A stretch of 53,867 bases of DNA from Allomuricauda sp. GTDB lineage: Bacteria; Bacteroidota; Bacteroidia; Flavobacteriales; Flavobacteriaceae. The DNA is taken from the NCBI GenBank assembly GCA_030148305.1, contig JASBTS010000225.1, forward strand, positions 1 through 53,867. Direction: 5' to 3'. Of this stretch, positions 46,019 to 53,867 are shown piece by piece. Under the pieces are notes generated by a model. That model searched no databases, was not told the DNA's origin, and worked only from the letters and a program-made list of their open reading frames with translations. Position 1 is the stretch's first letter. Each line of letters starts with the position of its first letter. The translations under genes were made by a program, and so were the position numbers.

Positions 46019-47284
46019 ATGAAACGCACAAGCTTACTGACCGTTTTATTGCTTTTGTTAGGCATTGTGACACAAGCGCAATCCTTGGAAAGCCTTACCC
46101 TTGAGGAATGCTACAACATGGCACGGACCAATTATCCTTTGATTCGGCAGCAAGGGCTGATACAATCGGCATCTGATTTCAACGTGGAAAATATTGTCAA
46201 GGGAAACCTACCACAGATAAACCTCAATGCGCAGGCCAGTTACCAGACCGAGGTCACCCGGTTGCCCATAGAAGTACCTGGAATGGATGTGCCGGTTTTG
46301 GATAAGGACCAATACCAAGTGTATGCGGAGATCAACCAGAAATTGTTCGATGGAGGAAAGACCAACAAGAAAGTCAAGATCCAAGAAGCCCTCCAGGATA
46401 TTGAAGAGGGGCAATTGGAAGTTCAATTGTATGATATTTATAAAAGGGTAAGCCAACTGTATTTCGGCATTTTATTGGCCAAGGAACAGATATTGCAAAA
46501 CGACCTGCAAGAAAAGGATATTCAGTTGGCCATGGATAGGGTACAGACCCGAATCCAAAATGGTGCTGCCATCGAGAGTGATCTTTTTACCCTAAAAGCC
46601 AATCAACTGTCCATCCACCAAAGGACAACCGAGCTTATGTCCCTCAAAAAAGCCTACTACCAAATGTTGTCCATTTTTATTGGTAGGGATGTGAATGAAG
46701 AAACGCTGTTGGTCAGACCGCAGGAAGCCATGGATATAGGCGGTATCAATCGGCTGGAAGTGGGCCTTTTTGATAAACAAATGTCCCTGCTCGATTTACA
46801 ATCCAATCTTTTGAACACCAAGATTACCCCAAGCCTTTCCCTTTTCGGTAGGGCCGGATACGGAAAACCTGGTCTGAACATGCTCAGTAATGAATTTGAC
46901 TCCTATTTTCTGGGAGGTGTACGTTTGCAATGGCCTTTGTTCAATCTGTACACCAACAAAAAAGAAAAAGAAATCAATAAAATTGAAAAGGAAAAACTCC
47001 AGACCCAAAAGGAGACCTTTCTCTTCAACACCAAAATGGAATTGACCCAGCAACAGACCGAAATAGACAAGTTCCGAAAGCTTTTGGAAATGGACGATAC
47101 CATTATTGAGAGCTATGCCAAGGTGAAGGATGCCTCCCTGTTCAAATTGGACAATGGCACCATCGATGTGAACGATTACATCCGGGATGTGAACCAAGAA
47201 AGTCGGGCCATACAGAACAAACTGTTGCATGAGATACAGTTGTTGATGAAACGCGAAGAATTGAAAATAACCCAAGGAATATAA
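46019..47284 (+). CDS. TolC-family outer membrane efflux protein
   Basis: SLESLTLEECYNMARTNYPLIRQQ, signal peptide, coiled-coil repeats, PSLSLFGRAGYGKPG. Confidence 0.9.
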   Translation: MKRTSLLTVLLLLLGIVTQAQSLESLTLEECYNMARTNYPLIRQQGLIQSASDFNVENIVKGNLPQINLNAQASYQTEVTRLPIEVPGMDVPVLDKDQYQVYAEINQKLFDGGKTNKKVKIQEALQDIEEGQLEVQLYDIYKRVSQLYFGILLAKEQILQNDLQEKDIQLAMDRVQTRIQNGAAIESDLFTLKANQLSIHQRTTELMSLKKAYYQMLSIFIGRDVNEETLLVRPQEAMDIGGINRLEVGLFDKQMSLLDLQSNLLNTKITPSLSLFGRAGYGKPGLNMLSNEFDSYFLGGVRLQWPLFNLYTNKKEKEINKIEKEKLQTQKETFLFNTKMELTQQQTEIDKFRKLLEMDDTIIESYAKVKDASLFKLDNGTIDVNDYIRDVNQESRAIQNKLLHEIQLLMKREELKITQGI

Positions 47285-47295
47285 TTAGCGATACC

Positions 47296-48192
47296 ATGAT
47301 GAGACGAATTCAAATATCAACTGCCACACTACTGCTGCTGGCCATTTCCTGTTCCGATAAGGATGGACTGTACGATGCTTCCGGTACTTTTGAGGCCACT
47401 GAGGTAAACATAGCTTCCGAAGCCAACGGTGTGATCGAACAATTAGATCTTGAAGAAGGCCAAACCTTGGAAATTGGGGAGTATCTCGGCTATGTGGATA
47501 GCACCCAAGTATATCTGCAAAAACAACAATTGGAGGCCCAAATCAAGGTATTGCTGAACAGGAGACCGGAGATTGCGGTGCAGCTTTCTTCCTTGGAAGA
47601 ACAATTAAGACAGGCCAAACGGGAGCAACAACGTATCCAAAATCTGGTCAACGGAAAAGCGGCTCCGCAAAAGGCCCTTGACGATGCCAACTCGCAAGTG
47701 GAGATCATTGAAAACCAGATAAAGGCCCAAAAGTCGACGCTTTCCATCAGCACTTCAAGTCTGGTAAACGAAACCGAACCCTTGCAGGCACAGATACGTC
47801 AGTTGAACGATAAACTGGAAAAATGCAAGATCATCAATAAGGTCAAGGGTACGGTGTTGACCAAGTTTGCCGAGGAAAATGAAACTACCGTGCAGGGAGC
47901 TCCTCTATACAGTATTGCTAATTTGGATACCCTCACGCTACGGGCTTATATTACGGGAGAATTGCTTCCGGAAGTAAAGATCGGACAGCAGGTAAAGGTT
48001 TTGATCGACAGTGCTTCGGACAATTATAAAACCTATGAGGGAACTGTGGAGTGGGTGAGCGACAAGGCCGAGTTCACGCCCAAGACCATCCAGACCAAGG
48101 AGGAGCGGGCCAATTTGGTATACGCGGTAAAGATAAGGGTGCCCAACGATGGCTATCTTAAGATAGGAATGTACGGAGAAGTGAAGTTCTAA
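47296..48192 (+). CDS. HlyD-family periplasmic adaptor lipoprotein
   Basis: Lipobox LAISC; ASGTFEATEVNIASEANGVIEQLDLEEGQTLEIGEYLGYVDS; CKIINKVKGTVLTKFAEENETTVQGAPLYSIANLD. Confidence 0.92.
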   Translation: MMRRIQISTATLLLLAISCSDKDGLYDASGTFEATEVNIASEANGVIEQLDLEEGQTLEIGEYLGYVDSTQVYLQKQQLEAQIKVLLNRRPEIAVQLSSLEEQLRQAKREQQRIQNLVNGKAAPQKALDDANSQVEIIENQIKAQKSTLSISTSSLVNETEPLQAQIRQLNDKLEKCKIINKVKGTVLTKFAEENETTVQGAPLYSIANLDTLTLRAYITGELLPEVKIGQQVKVLIDSASDNYKTYEGTVEWVSDKAEFTPKTIQTKEERANLVYAVKIRVPNDGYLKIGMYGEVKF

Positions 48193-48193
48193 T

Positions 48194-49099
48194 ATGAAAG
48201 CCGTAATCGCCGAAAATATCAGCAAACAATATAATGGTAAACCTGCCGTGGAAAAGGTTTCTTTTGAAGTCGACGAAGGGGAGATTTTTGGTCTCATCGG
48301 TCCGGATGGGGCAGGAAAGACCAGCATTTTTCGAATATTGACCACCTTATTGTTGCCTGATGGCGGTTCGGCCCAAGTGCATCATTGGGATGTGGTCAAG
48401 GATTGGCGGGCCATACGGAATGCCGTGGGTTATATGCCCGGTAAGTTCAGCTTGTACCAAGACCTTACCGTGGAGGAAAATCTACATTTCTTTGCTACGG
48501 TATTCAACACTTCCATTCAAGAAAACTACCATTTGATAGAGGAAATTTACGTGCAATTGGAACCCTTCAAGAATCGAAGGGCAGGGAAGCTTTCAGGTGG
48601 GATGAAGCAGAAATTGGCCCTGTGTTGTGCCTTGATCCATAAACCTAAAGTGTTGTTCCTGGATGAACCTACCACAGGTGTCGACCCCGTTTCCCGAAGG
48701 GAATTTTGGGAAATGCTCAAAAAACTGAAGCAACAAAACATCAGCATTGTGGTCTCCACACCTTACATGGATGAGGCATCGATGTGTGATCGCATCGCTT
48801 CGATCCAATCAGGAAGTATTTTGTCCATCGATACACCGCAATATTTGGTTAAAAATTATGGCAATCAACTTTTTAAGGTGAAGGCCAATGACCGTTATAG
48901 ACTTTTGGAGGTATTGAAATCTGTACCCTCTACCAAAAGTTACGCCTTCGGGGAATATGCCCATATTTCTGTCGAAAAGGGCCATCAAATGGAAGCTTCT
49001 GAAATCCGCCAACATCTGCATCAAAATGGTTTGACCGGAGTGGAGATAGGAGATGCCGAGGTGACCATCGAGGATTGTTTTATTAACCTGTTACATTGA
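48194..49099 (+). CDS. ABC transporter ATP-binding protein (YbhF N-half-like)
   Basis: GLIGPDGAGKTSIFRIL, LSGGMKQKLALCCALIHKPKVLFLDEPTTGVDPVSR. Confidence 0.93.
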   Translation: MKAVIAENISKQYNGKPAVEKVSFEVDEGEIFGLIGPDGAGKTSIFRILTTLLLPDGGSAQVHHWDVVKDWRAIRNAVGYMPGKFSLYQDLTVEENLHFFATVFNTSIQENYHLIEEIYVQLEPFKNRRAGKLSGGMKQKLALCCALIHKPKVLFLDEPTTGVDPVSRREFWEMLKKLKQQNISIVVSTPYMDEASMCDRIASIQSGSILSIDTPQYLVKNYGNQLFKVKANDRYRLLEVLKSVPSTKSYAFGEYAHISVEKGHQMEASEIRQHLHQNGLTGVEIGDAEVTIEDCFINLLH

Positions 49100-49105
49100 T
49101 TTAGG

Positions 49106-49846
49106 ATGGAAGAAGTAGTGATACAGGCCGACAAACTCACCAAAAAGTTTGGTGATTTCACTGCCGTGGATGCCATTACCTTTCAGGTAAGAAAAGGGGA
49201 AATTTTCGGTTTCTTGGGCGCCAATGGAGCAGGAAAGACCACGGCCATGAGAATGCTGTGCGGATTGTCTGTTCCTACATCCGGAGAGGCAAAAGTTGCA
49301 GGTTTCGATATTTACAAAGAAACAGAGTCCATCAAGAAAAATATTGGTTACATGAGCCAGAAGTTCTCCCTATACGAGGATTTGACGGTGGTGGAAAACA
49401 TTCGGTTTTTTGGCGGTATTTATGGGTTGACCAATGAACAGATCAAAAACAAGACCCAGCAACTGATCGAGCGATTGGGACTTACTTCGGTGCAAAAACA
49501 ACTGGTAGTGGACCTTCCATTGGGGTGGAAACAAAAGCTTTCATTTTCAATCGCGATAATCCATCAGCCCAAAATCGTTTTTTTGGATGAACCGACCGGG
49601 GGCGTGGATCCCTTGACCCGTCGTCAATTTTGGGAATTGATCTATGAGGCCGCCCACAACGGCATCACCGTTTTTGTGACCACACACTATATGGACGAAG
49701 CAGAGTATTGTGACCGTTTGTCCATCATGGTGGACGGAAGGATCAAAGCTTTGGACACCCCAAAAAATCTAAAAGCAGAGTTTGAAGTGGAATCCATGGA
49801 CGAAGTGTTTTACAAATTGGCCCGGCAGGCCACTAGAGCGGAATAG
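49106..49846 (+). CDS. ABC transporter ATP-binding protein (YbhF C-half-like)
   Basis: GFLGANGAGKTTAMRMLCGL, LPLGWKQKLSFSIAIIHQPKIVFLDEPTGGVDP. Confidence 0.93.
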   Translation: MEEVVIQADKLTKKFGDFTAVDAITFQVRKGEIFGFLGANGAGKTTAMRMLCGLSVPTSGEAKVAGFDIYKETESIKKNIGYMSQKFSLYEDLTVVENIRFFGGIYGLTNEQIKNKTQQLIERLGLTSVQKQLVVDLPLGWKQKLSFSIAIIHQPKIVFLDEPTGGVDPLTRRQFWELIYEAAHNGITVFVTTHYMDEAEYCDRLSIMVDGRIKALDTPKNLKAEFEVESMDEVFYKLARQATRAE

Positions 49847-49852
49847 AACAAG

Positions 49853-50953
49853 ATGAAAAGACTGTTGGTTTTCATAAAGAAGGAATTTACCCATGTGCTC
49901 AGGGATAAAAAGACACTCCTGATATTGTTCGGTATGCCCATTGTACAAGTACTCATTTTTGGGTTTGTATTGTCCAATGAGGTGAAGAACACCAATCTTT
50001 TGGTGATCGATCAGGCGCAGGACAGTGCAACAAAGGAAATCATATCCAAGGTACAGGCGAGTGTGTATTTCAATATTGCATCGGTCACTTTTGATGTAAA
50101 GGATGTAGAGGCTTCCTTTAAAAAGGGAAAGAGCAAGGCCGCTTTGATCCTACCCAAGGATTTTGAGAAAAACCTGATGACCAAACATGTGGCCCAAGTG
50201 CAGATTTTGGCTGATGCTTCCGATCCCAACCATGCCACCACCATCGAAAATTACCTTACGGCCATCATTAGGGATTACACCAACTCTTTGAATACCACCA
50301 TGCCCTATACCATTACACCGGAAGTTCGCATGCTGTACAACCCGCAACTCAAGGGAGCTCCCAATTTTGTGCCCGGGGTCATGGCCTTGATCTTAATGCT
50401 GGTCTGCGTGATGATGACGGCCATTTCCATTGTCAGGGAAAAGGAAATGGGCACCATGGAAGTATTATTGGTTTCACCTTTCAAACCCATTATGGTGATT
50501 GTCTCCAAGGTAGTGCCCTATTTTATCCTTTCGATGCTCAATATTGTCTCTATTCTATTGTTGAGTGTTTATGTGCTAGGGGTGCCGATCAAAGGAAACG
50601 TGTTATTGCTGTTTGCGGAAAGTGCCCTGTTTATATCGACCTGTCTTTCCTTGGGCATTTTTATTTCCATCAAAACGCAGACCCAGCAGGTGGCCATGTT
50701 GATTTCGTTGATGGGGATGTTGTTGCCTACTGTTCTCTTTAGCGGGTTTATGTTTCCAATTGAAAATATGCCTTTTCCGCTTCGTATGATCTCGAACATT
50801 GTTCCCGCCAAATGGTTTTACATCATCGTGAAGGATATCATGATCAAAGGTTTGGGCTTTGCCGCAGTATGGAAAGAAAGTTTGATTTTGATGGGTATCA
50901 CGGTGTTTTTTCTCGGTATCAGTATCAAGAACTTTAAAATTAGACTGGCATGA
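49853..50953 (+). CDS. ABC-2 type permease (YbhS/YbhR-like)
   Basis: KEFTHVLRDKKTLLILFGMPIVQVLIFGF; REKEMGTMEVLLVSPF; multiple TM. Confidence 0.92.
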   Translation: MKRLLVFIKKEFTHVLRDKKTLLILFGMPIVQVLIFGFVLSNEVKNTNLLVIDQAQDSATKEIISKVQASVYFNIASVTFDVKDVEASFKKGKSKAALILPKDFEKNLMTKHVAQVQILADASDPNHATTIENYLTAIIRDYTNSLNTTMPYTITPEVRMLYNPQLKGAPNFVPGVMALILMLVCVMMTAISIVREKEMGTMEVLLVSPFKPIMVIVSKVVPYFILSMLNIVSILLLSVYVLGVPIKGNVLLLFAESALFISTCLSLGIFISIKTQTQQVAMLISLMGMLLPTVLFSGFMFPIENMPFPLRMISNIVPAKWFYIIVKDIMIKGLGFAAVWKESLILMGITVFFLGISIKNFKIRLA

Positions 50954-52068
50954 GAACCATCAAGTTTTTGCTCTACAAAGAATTCAAACAGATTTTTAGG
51001 AACCGATCAATCGTTGCCCTGATTCTGTTCATGCCCGTTATGCAACTGCTCATTTTGCCCTGGGCTGCGGACTATGAAGTGAAGAACATCAATGTGGCCT
51101 TGGTGGACCAAGACCATTCGACCTATGCCCAAGAATTGATTTCCAAAATATCCGGCTCCAACTATTTTAATATTGTGTCCAGTACATCATCTTACGATGA
51201 GGCCTATCGTTCCATTGAATCCGATGCTGCGGATTTGGTTTTATTGATTCCACCTAATTTTAAAAGGGACTTGGTAAAAAACAAAGCACAGAAACTGTTT
51301 TTGGCCGTGAATGCCATCAATGGTACCAAAGCCAACTTGGGGGCTGCCTATATGCAAGAGGTCATTAAAGAATACAATGGAAAGCTGCTGACGGAAATCC
51401 ATTCCGTTGGAAGGAACCCGATACCCCATAGGGCCGAGGTGACTTTTTCCAACTGGTATAACCCCCATTTAAGCTATAAGGTATTCATGGTTCCCGGAAT
51501 CTTGGCCATTTTGGTGACCATGGTGGGTGGTTTTCTATCCGCATTGAACATTGTAAAGGAGAAGGAGGTGGGTACCATAGAACAGGTGAACGTGACCCCA
51601 ATCAAGAAACATCATTTTATTTTAGGCAAAATGATACCCTTTTGGGTTTTGGGGAATGTGGTCTTTACTTTGGGTCTTATAGTTTCCTGGGTCATTTACG
51701 GCATTGTTCCCGTAGGGAGTTTGTTATTGTTGTATAGCTTCATTGCGGTGTACCTGCTTGCGGTATTGGGTTTTGGGTTGTTGATATCGACCTATAGTGA
51801 AACCCAGCAACAGGCCATGTTCGTCATGTACTTTTTTATGATGGTGTTTATTTTAATGGGTGGACTTTTCACCCCCATTGAAAGTATGCCCGAGTGGGCG
51901 CAGGAAACCATCAAGATAAATCCGTTGAGCTATTTGATCAAGGTGCTGCGGATGATTGTTCTAAAGGGAAGTACCTTTTCCGATATCGCACCCCATTTGG
52001 GGACCATTGCCCTTTTTGCCATTGGACTCAATGGTTGGGCCATGTTGAATTACAAAAAGACCAGCTGA
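50950..52068 (+). CDS. ABC-2 type permease (YbhR/YbhS-like)
   Basis: KEFKQIFRNRSIVALILFMPVMQLLILPWA; KEKEVGTIEQVNVTPIKKHHFILGKM; multiple TM. Confidence 0.92.
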   Translation: MRTIKFLLYKEFKQIFRNRSIVALILFMPVMQLLILPWAADYEVKNINVALVDQDHSTYAQELISKISGSNYFNIVSSTSSYDEAYRSIESDAADLVLLIPPNFKRDLVKNKAQKLFLAVNAINGTKANLGAAYMQEVIKEYNGKLLTEIHSVGRNPIPHRAEVTFSNWYNPHLSYKVFMVPGILAILVTMVGGFLSALNIVKEKEVGTIEQVNVTPIKKHHFILGKMIPFWVLGNVVFTLGLIVSWVIYGIVPVGSLLLLYSFIAVYLLAVLGFGLLISTYSETQQQAMFVMYFFMMVFILMGGLFTPIESMPEWAQETIKINPLSYLIKVLRMIVLKGSTFSDIAPHLGTIALFAIGLNGWAMLNYKKTS

Positions 52069-52112
52069 CCCATTTAGGATGATCCATTTGCCTAAACATC
52101 AGGTTTTCAATT

Positions 52113-52120
52113 TACCTTTG
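52113..52120 (+). promoter_or_regulatory. Candidate -7 element (TACCTTTG) for the alcohol dehydrogenase gene
   Basis: Perfect TAnnTTTG with TTTG 22 bp upstream (52087-52090). Confidence 0.4.
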
Positions 52121-52143
52121 TTCGCCATTTCAATTGAAAGCAG

Positions 52144-53190
52144 ATGAAAGCCATTGTTTATGAAAAGTTCCAAGGACCCATTACCTTGCAAAATGTAGTT
52201 GATCCCACTCCAAAGAACCATGGTGTTGTTGTGAGGGTGACTGCCACCGGCCTATGCCGAAGCGATTGGCACGGTTGGATGGGACATGACACCGATATTG
52301 AATTGCCCCATGTACCCGGTCATGAATTGGCAGGCATTGTGGCCGAAGTCGGGAAAGACGTTAAAAACTGTAGAGTAGGGGACAGGGTTACCGTTCCCTT
52401 TGTCTGTGGATGTGGTACCTGTCCCGAATGTCACTCCGGAAACCATCAAGTGTGTAACAACCAAACCCAACCGGGATTCACGCATTGGGGTTCCTTTGCC
52501 GAGTATGTGGCCTTGGACCATGCCGATATCAATTTGGTGAAATTGCCAGAAGGGATTACCGATATTACGGCTGCCATTTTAGGTTGTAGGTTTGTTACTT
52601 CTTTTAGGGCTGTGGTGGACCAAGGAAAGGTTCAAGGAGGTCAATTTGTGGCGATTCATGGTTGTGGGGGCGTTGGCCTTTCCGCTATTATGATTGCCAA
52701 TGCCTTGGGAGCACAAGTCATTGCCATTGACATCAATGATGAAACTTTGGAGTTGGCTGCCTCTTTGGGAGCGACCAATACGGTGAATGCATCCAAATCT
52801 AGCAATGTGGTAGAGGAAGTGAGGGAACTGACCCATGGCGGTGCCCACGTGTCCTTGGATGCTCTTGGTAGCCAGGTAACGTGTTTCAATTCCGTTGCCA
52901 ACCTCAGAAAAAGGGGAAAACATATTCAGGTGGGTTTGATGACGGGGGACCATCAACATCCCAAAGTGCCCATGGACAAAGTTTTGGCCAATGAACTGGA
53001 AATTTTGGGTAGTCATGGTATACAAGCCTTTCGCTATTCGGCTATGCTGGAAATGATAAAAGAAGGCAAACTCAGTCCACAAAAGTTAGTGGAAAGAACA
53101 ATTTCTTTGGAAGATGCTATAGTAGAATTACCCAATATGGACAAGTTTGCCAATAAAGGCGTTTTGGTCATTGATGATTTTGGAAAATAA
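52144..53190 (+). CDS. Zinc-dependent alcohol dehydrogenase family protein
   Basis: [63 protein letters not shown]. Confidence 0.94.
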   Translation: MKAIVYEKFQGPITLQNVVDPTPKNHGVVVRVTATGLCRSDWHGWMGHDTDIELPHVPGHELAGIVAEVGKDVKNCRVGDRVTVPFVCGCGTCPECHSGNHQVCNNQTQPGFTHWGSFAEYVALDHADINLVKLPEGITDITAAILGCRFVTSFRAVVDQGKVQGGQFVAIHGCGGVGLSAIMIANALGAQVIAIDINDETLELAASLGATNTVNASKSSNVVEEVRELTHGGAHVSLDALGSQVTCFNSVANLRKRGKHIQVGLMTGDHQHPKVPMDKVLANELEILGSHGIQAFRYSAMLEMIKEGKLSPQKLVERTISLEDAIVELPNMDKFANKGVLVIDDFGK

Positions 53191-53857
53191 AATCCACCGC
53201 CATTTGTGCATGAAGGTCGGTAGTGGCGAGAGTGGGAATGTCAACATCGTTGGATTTGATTAATAGGGGCAGTTCGGTACACCCTAATATGATGCCCTCT
53301 GCACCTTTCTTTTGTAAAAGATGAATCTGCTCTAAAAAAAAGGCTTTGGCTTCTTCCGAAAAAATACCCTGGGTCAATTCTTTGGAAACATAGTGGTGTG
53401 CTTGGGGTATATAAGCATCATCTGGAATCACTGTTTCGATATCATAGTTTTTCTTCAGCACTTTAGGTATAAAATCCCCGGTCATGGTGGGTTTGTTCCC
53501 AAGAAGTCCCAATGTCTTCAATCCCAAACGTTGGGCTTCCTTTCCCGTGGCATCTGCTATGTGTAAAATGGGAATTTCAATTTTCGGCTGAACAAAATCA
53601 TAGACCATGTGGGGTGTATTGGCACAGATGACTATGGCTTTGGCACCCACTTCCTGTAATTTTAAGGAGGTTTCCAGATATTTTGCATTGATTTTTTCCT
53701 TGTTCTGTTCCCGCATCAGTTCAATATTGATGCTGTGAATGATCAATGGTGGATTTACCTGCTCTCCAATGATTTTGGATGCCAATTGGTTGATCAATCT
53801 GTAATATTCAATGGTGGAGTGCCAAGAAGTACCACCGATCATTCCCAAGGTTTTCAT
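53168..53857 (-). CDS. Aspartate/glutamate racemase family protein
   Basis: [35 protein letters not shown] and [10 protein letters not shown] catalytic Cys motifs. Confidence 0.92.
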   Translation of the reverse strand: MKTLGMIGGTSWHSTIEYYRLINQLASKIIGEQVNPPLIIHSINIELMREQNKEKINAKYLETSLKLQEVGAKAIVICANTPHMVYDFVQPKIEIPILHIADATGKEAQRLGLKTLGLLGNKPTMTGDFIPKVLKKNYDIETVIPDDAYIPQAHHYVSKELTQGIFSEEAKAFFLEQIHLLQKKGAEGIILGCTELPLLIKSNDVDIPTLATTDLHAQMAVDFIFQNHQ

Positions 53858-53867
53858 ATGATTTTGT

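Noticed and set aside
1-53867. CRISPR arrays, tRNA/rRNA genes, transposases or prophage genes
   Set aside because: No regularly spaced repeats, tRNA-like cloverleaf or recognisable mobile-element proteins seen by eye; a tool scan was not possible

Overview
The window is about 54 kb from a Bacteroidota genome, most likely Flavobacteriaceae (inferred from SusC/SusD genes, TAnnTTTG-type -7 elements and no clear Shine-Dalgarno sites). It is almost fully coding. In order it contains: (1) a SusC/SusD pair with a VCBS/ASPIC lipoprotein and a TPR-AraC regulator; (2) KtrB/KtrA-type K+ uptake and a GH43-like glycosidase; (3) a molybdenum-cofactor operon (NifS-like, XdhC, MocA, MoaD, MoeB-rhodanese, MoaE, MoaC-MoaB fusion, MoaA, MoeA, TSUP permease) with a convergent ModE-like HTH gene; (4) an AraC regulator and a set of small exported or unknown proteins; (5) a stress/dormancy-type island at about 28.9-45.2 kb with an ATP-cone/PD-(D/E)XK protein, a beta-CASP RNase, Upp, DnaJ/CbpM, five UspA proteins, a TerB-like protein, a PAS histidine kinase with a receiver-Crp/Fnr fusion, a baeRF-like protein, Hsp20 between two paralogous unknowns, a D-2-hydroxyacid dehydrogenase and cardiolipin synthase; (6) a TetR-TolC-HlyD-ABC efflux cassette, a Zn alcohol dehydrogenase and an Asp/Glu racemase. 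The main finding is in the island. Eight promoter regions carry a TGAY-N4-RTCA (Crp/Fnr-type) palindrome, and in each a -7-like element lies 32-34 bp downstream, centre to centre (exactly 33 bp in six). I saw no such site in intergenic DNA outside the island. This suggests a self-contained regulon driven by the receiver-Crp fusion encoded in its middle. All product names come from reading motifs by eye; no database search was run.
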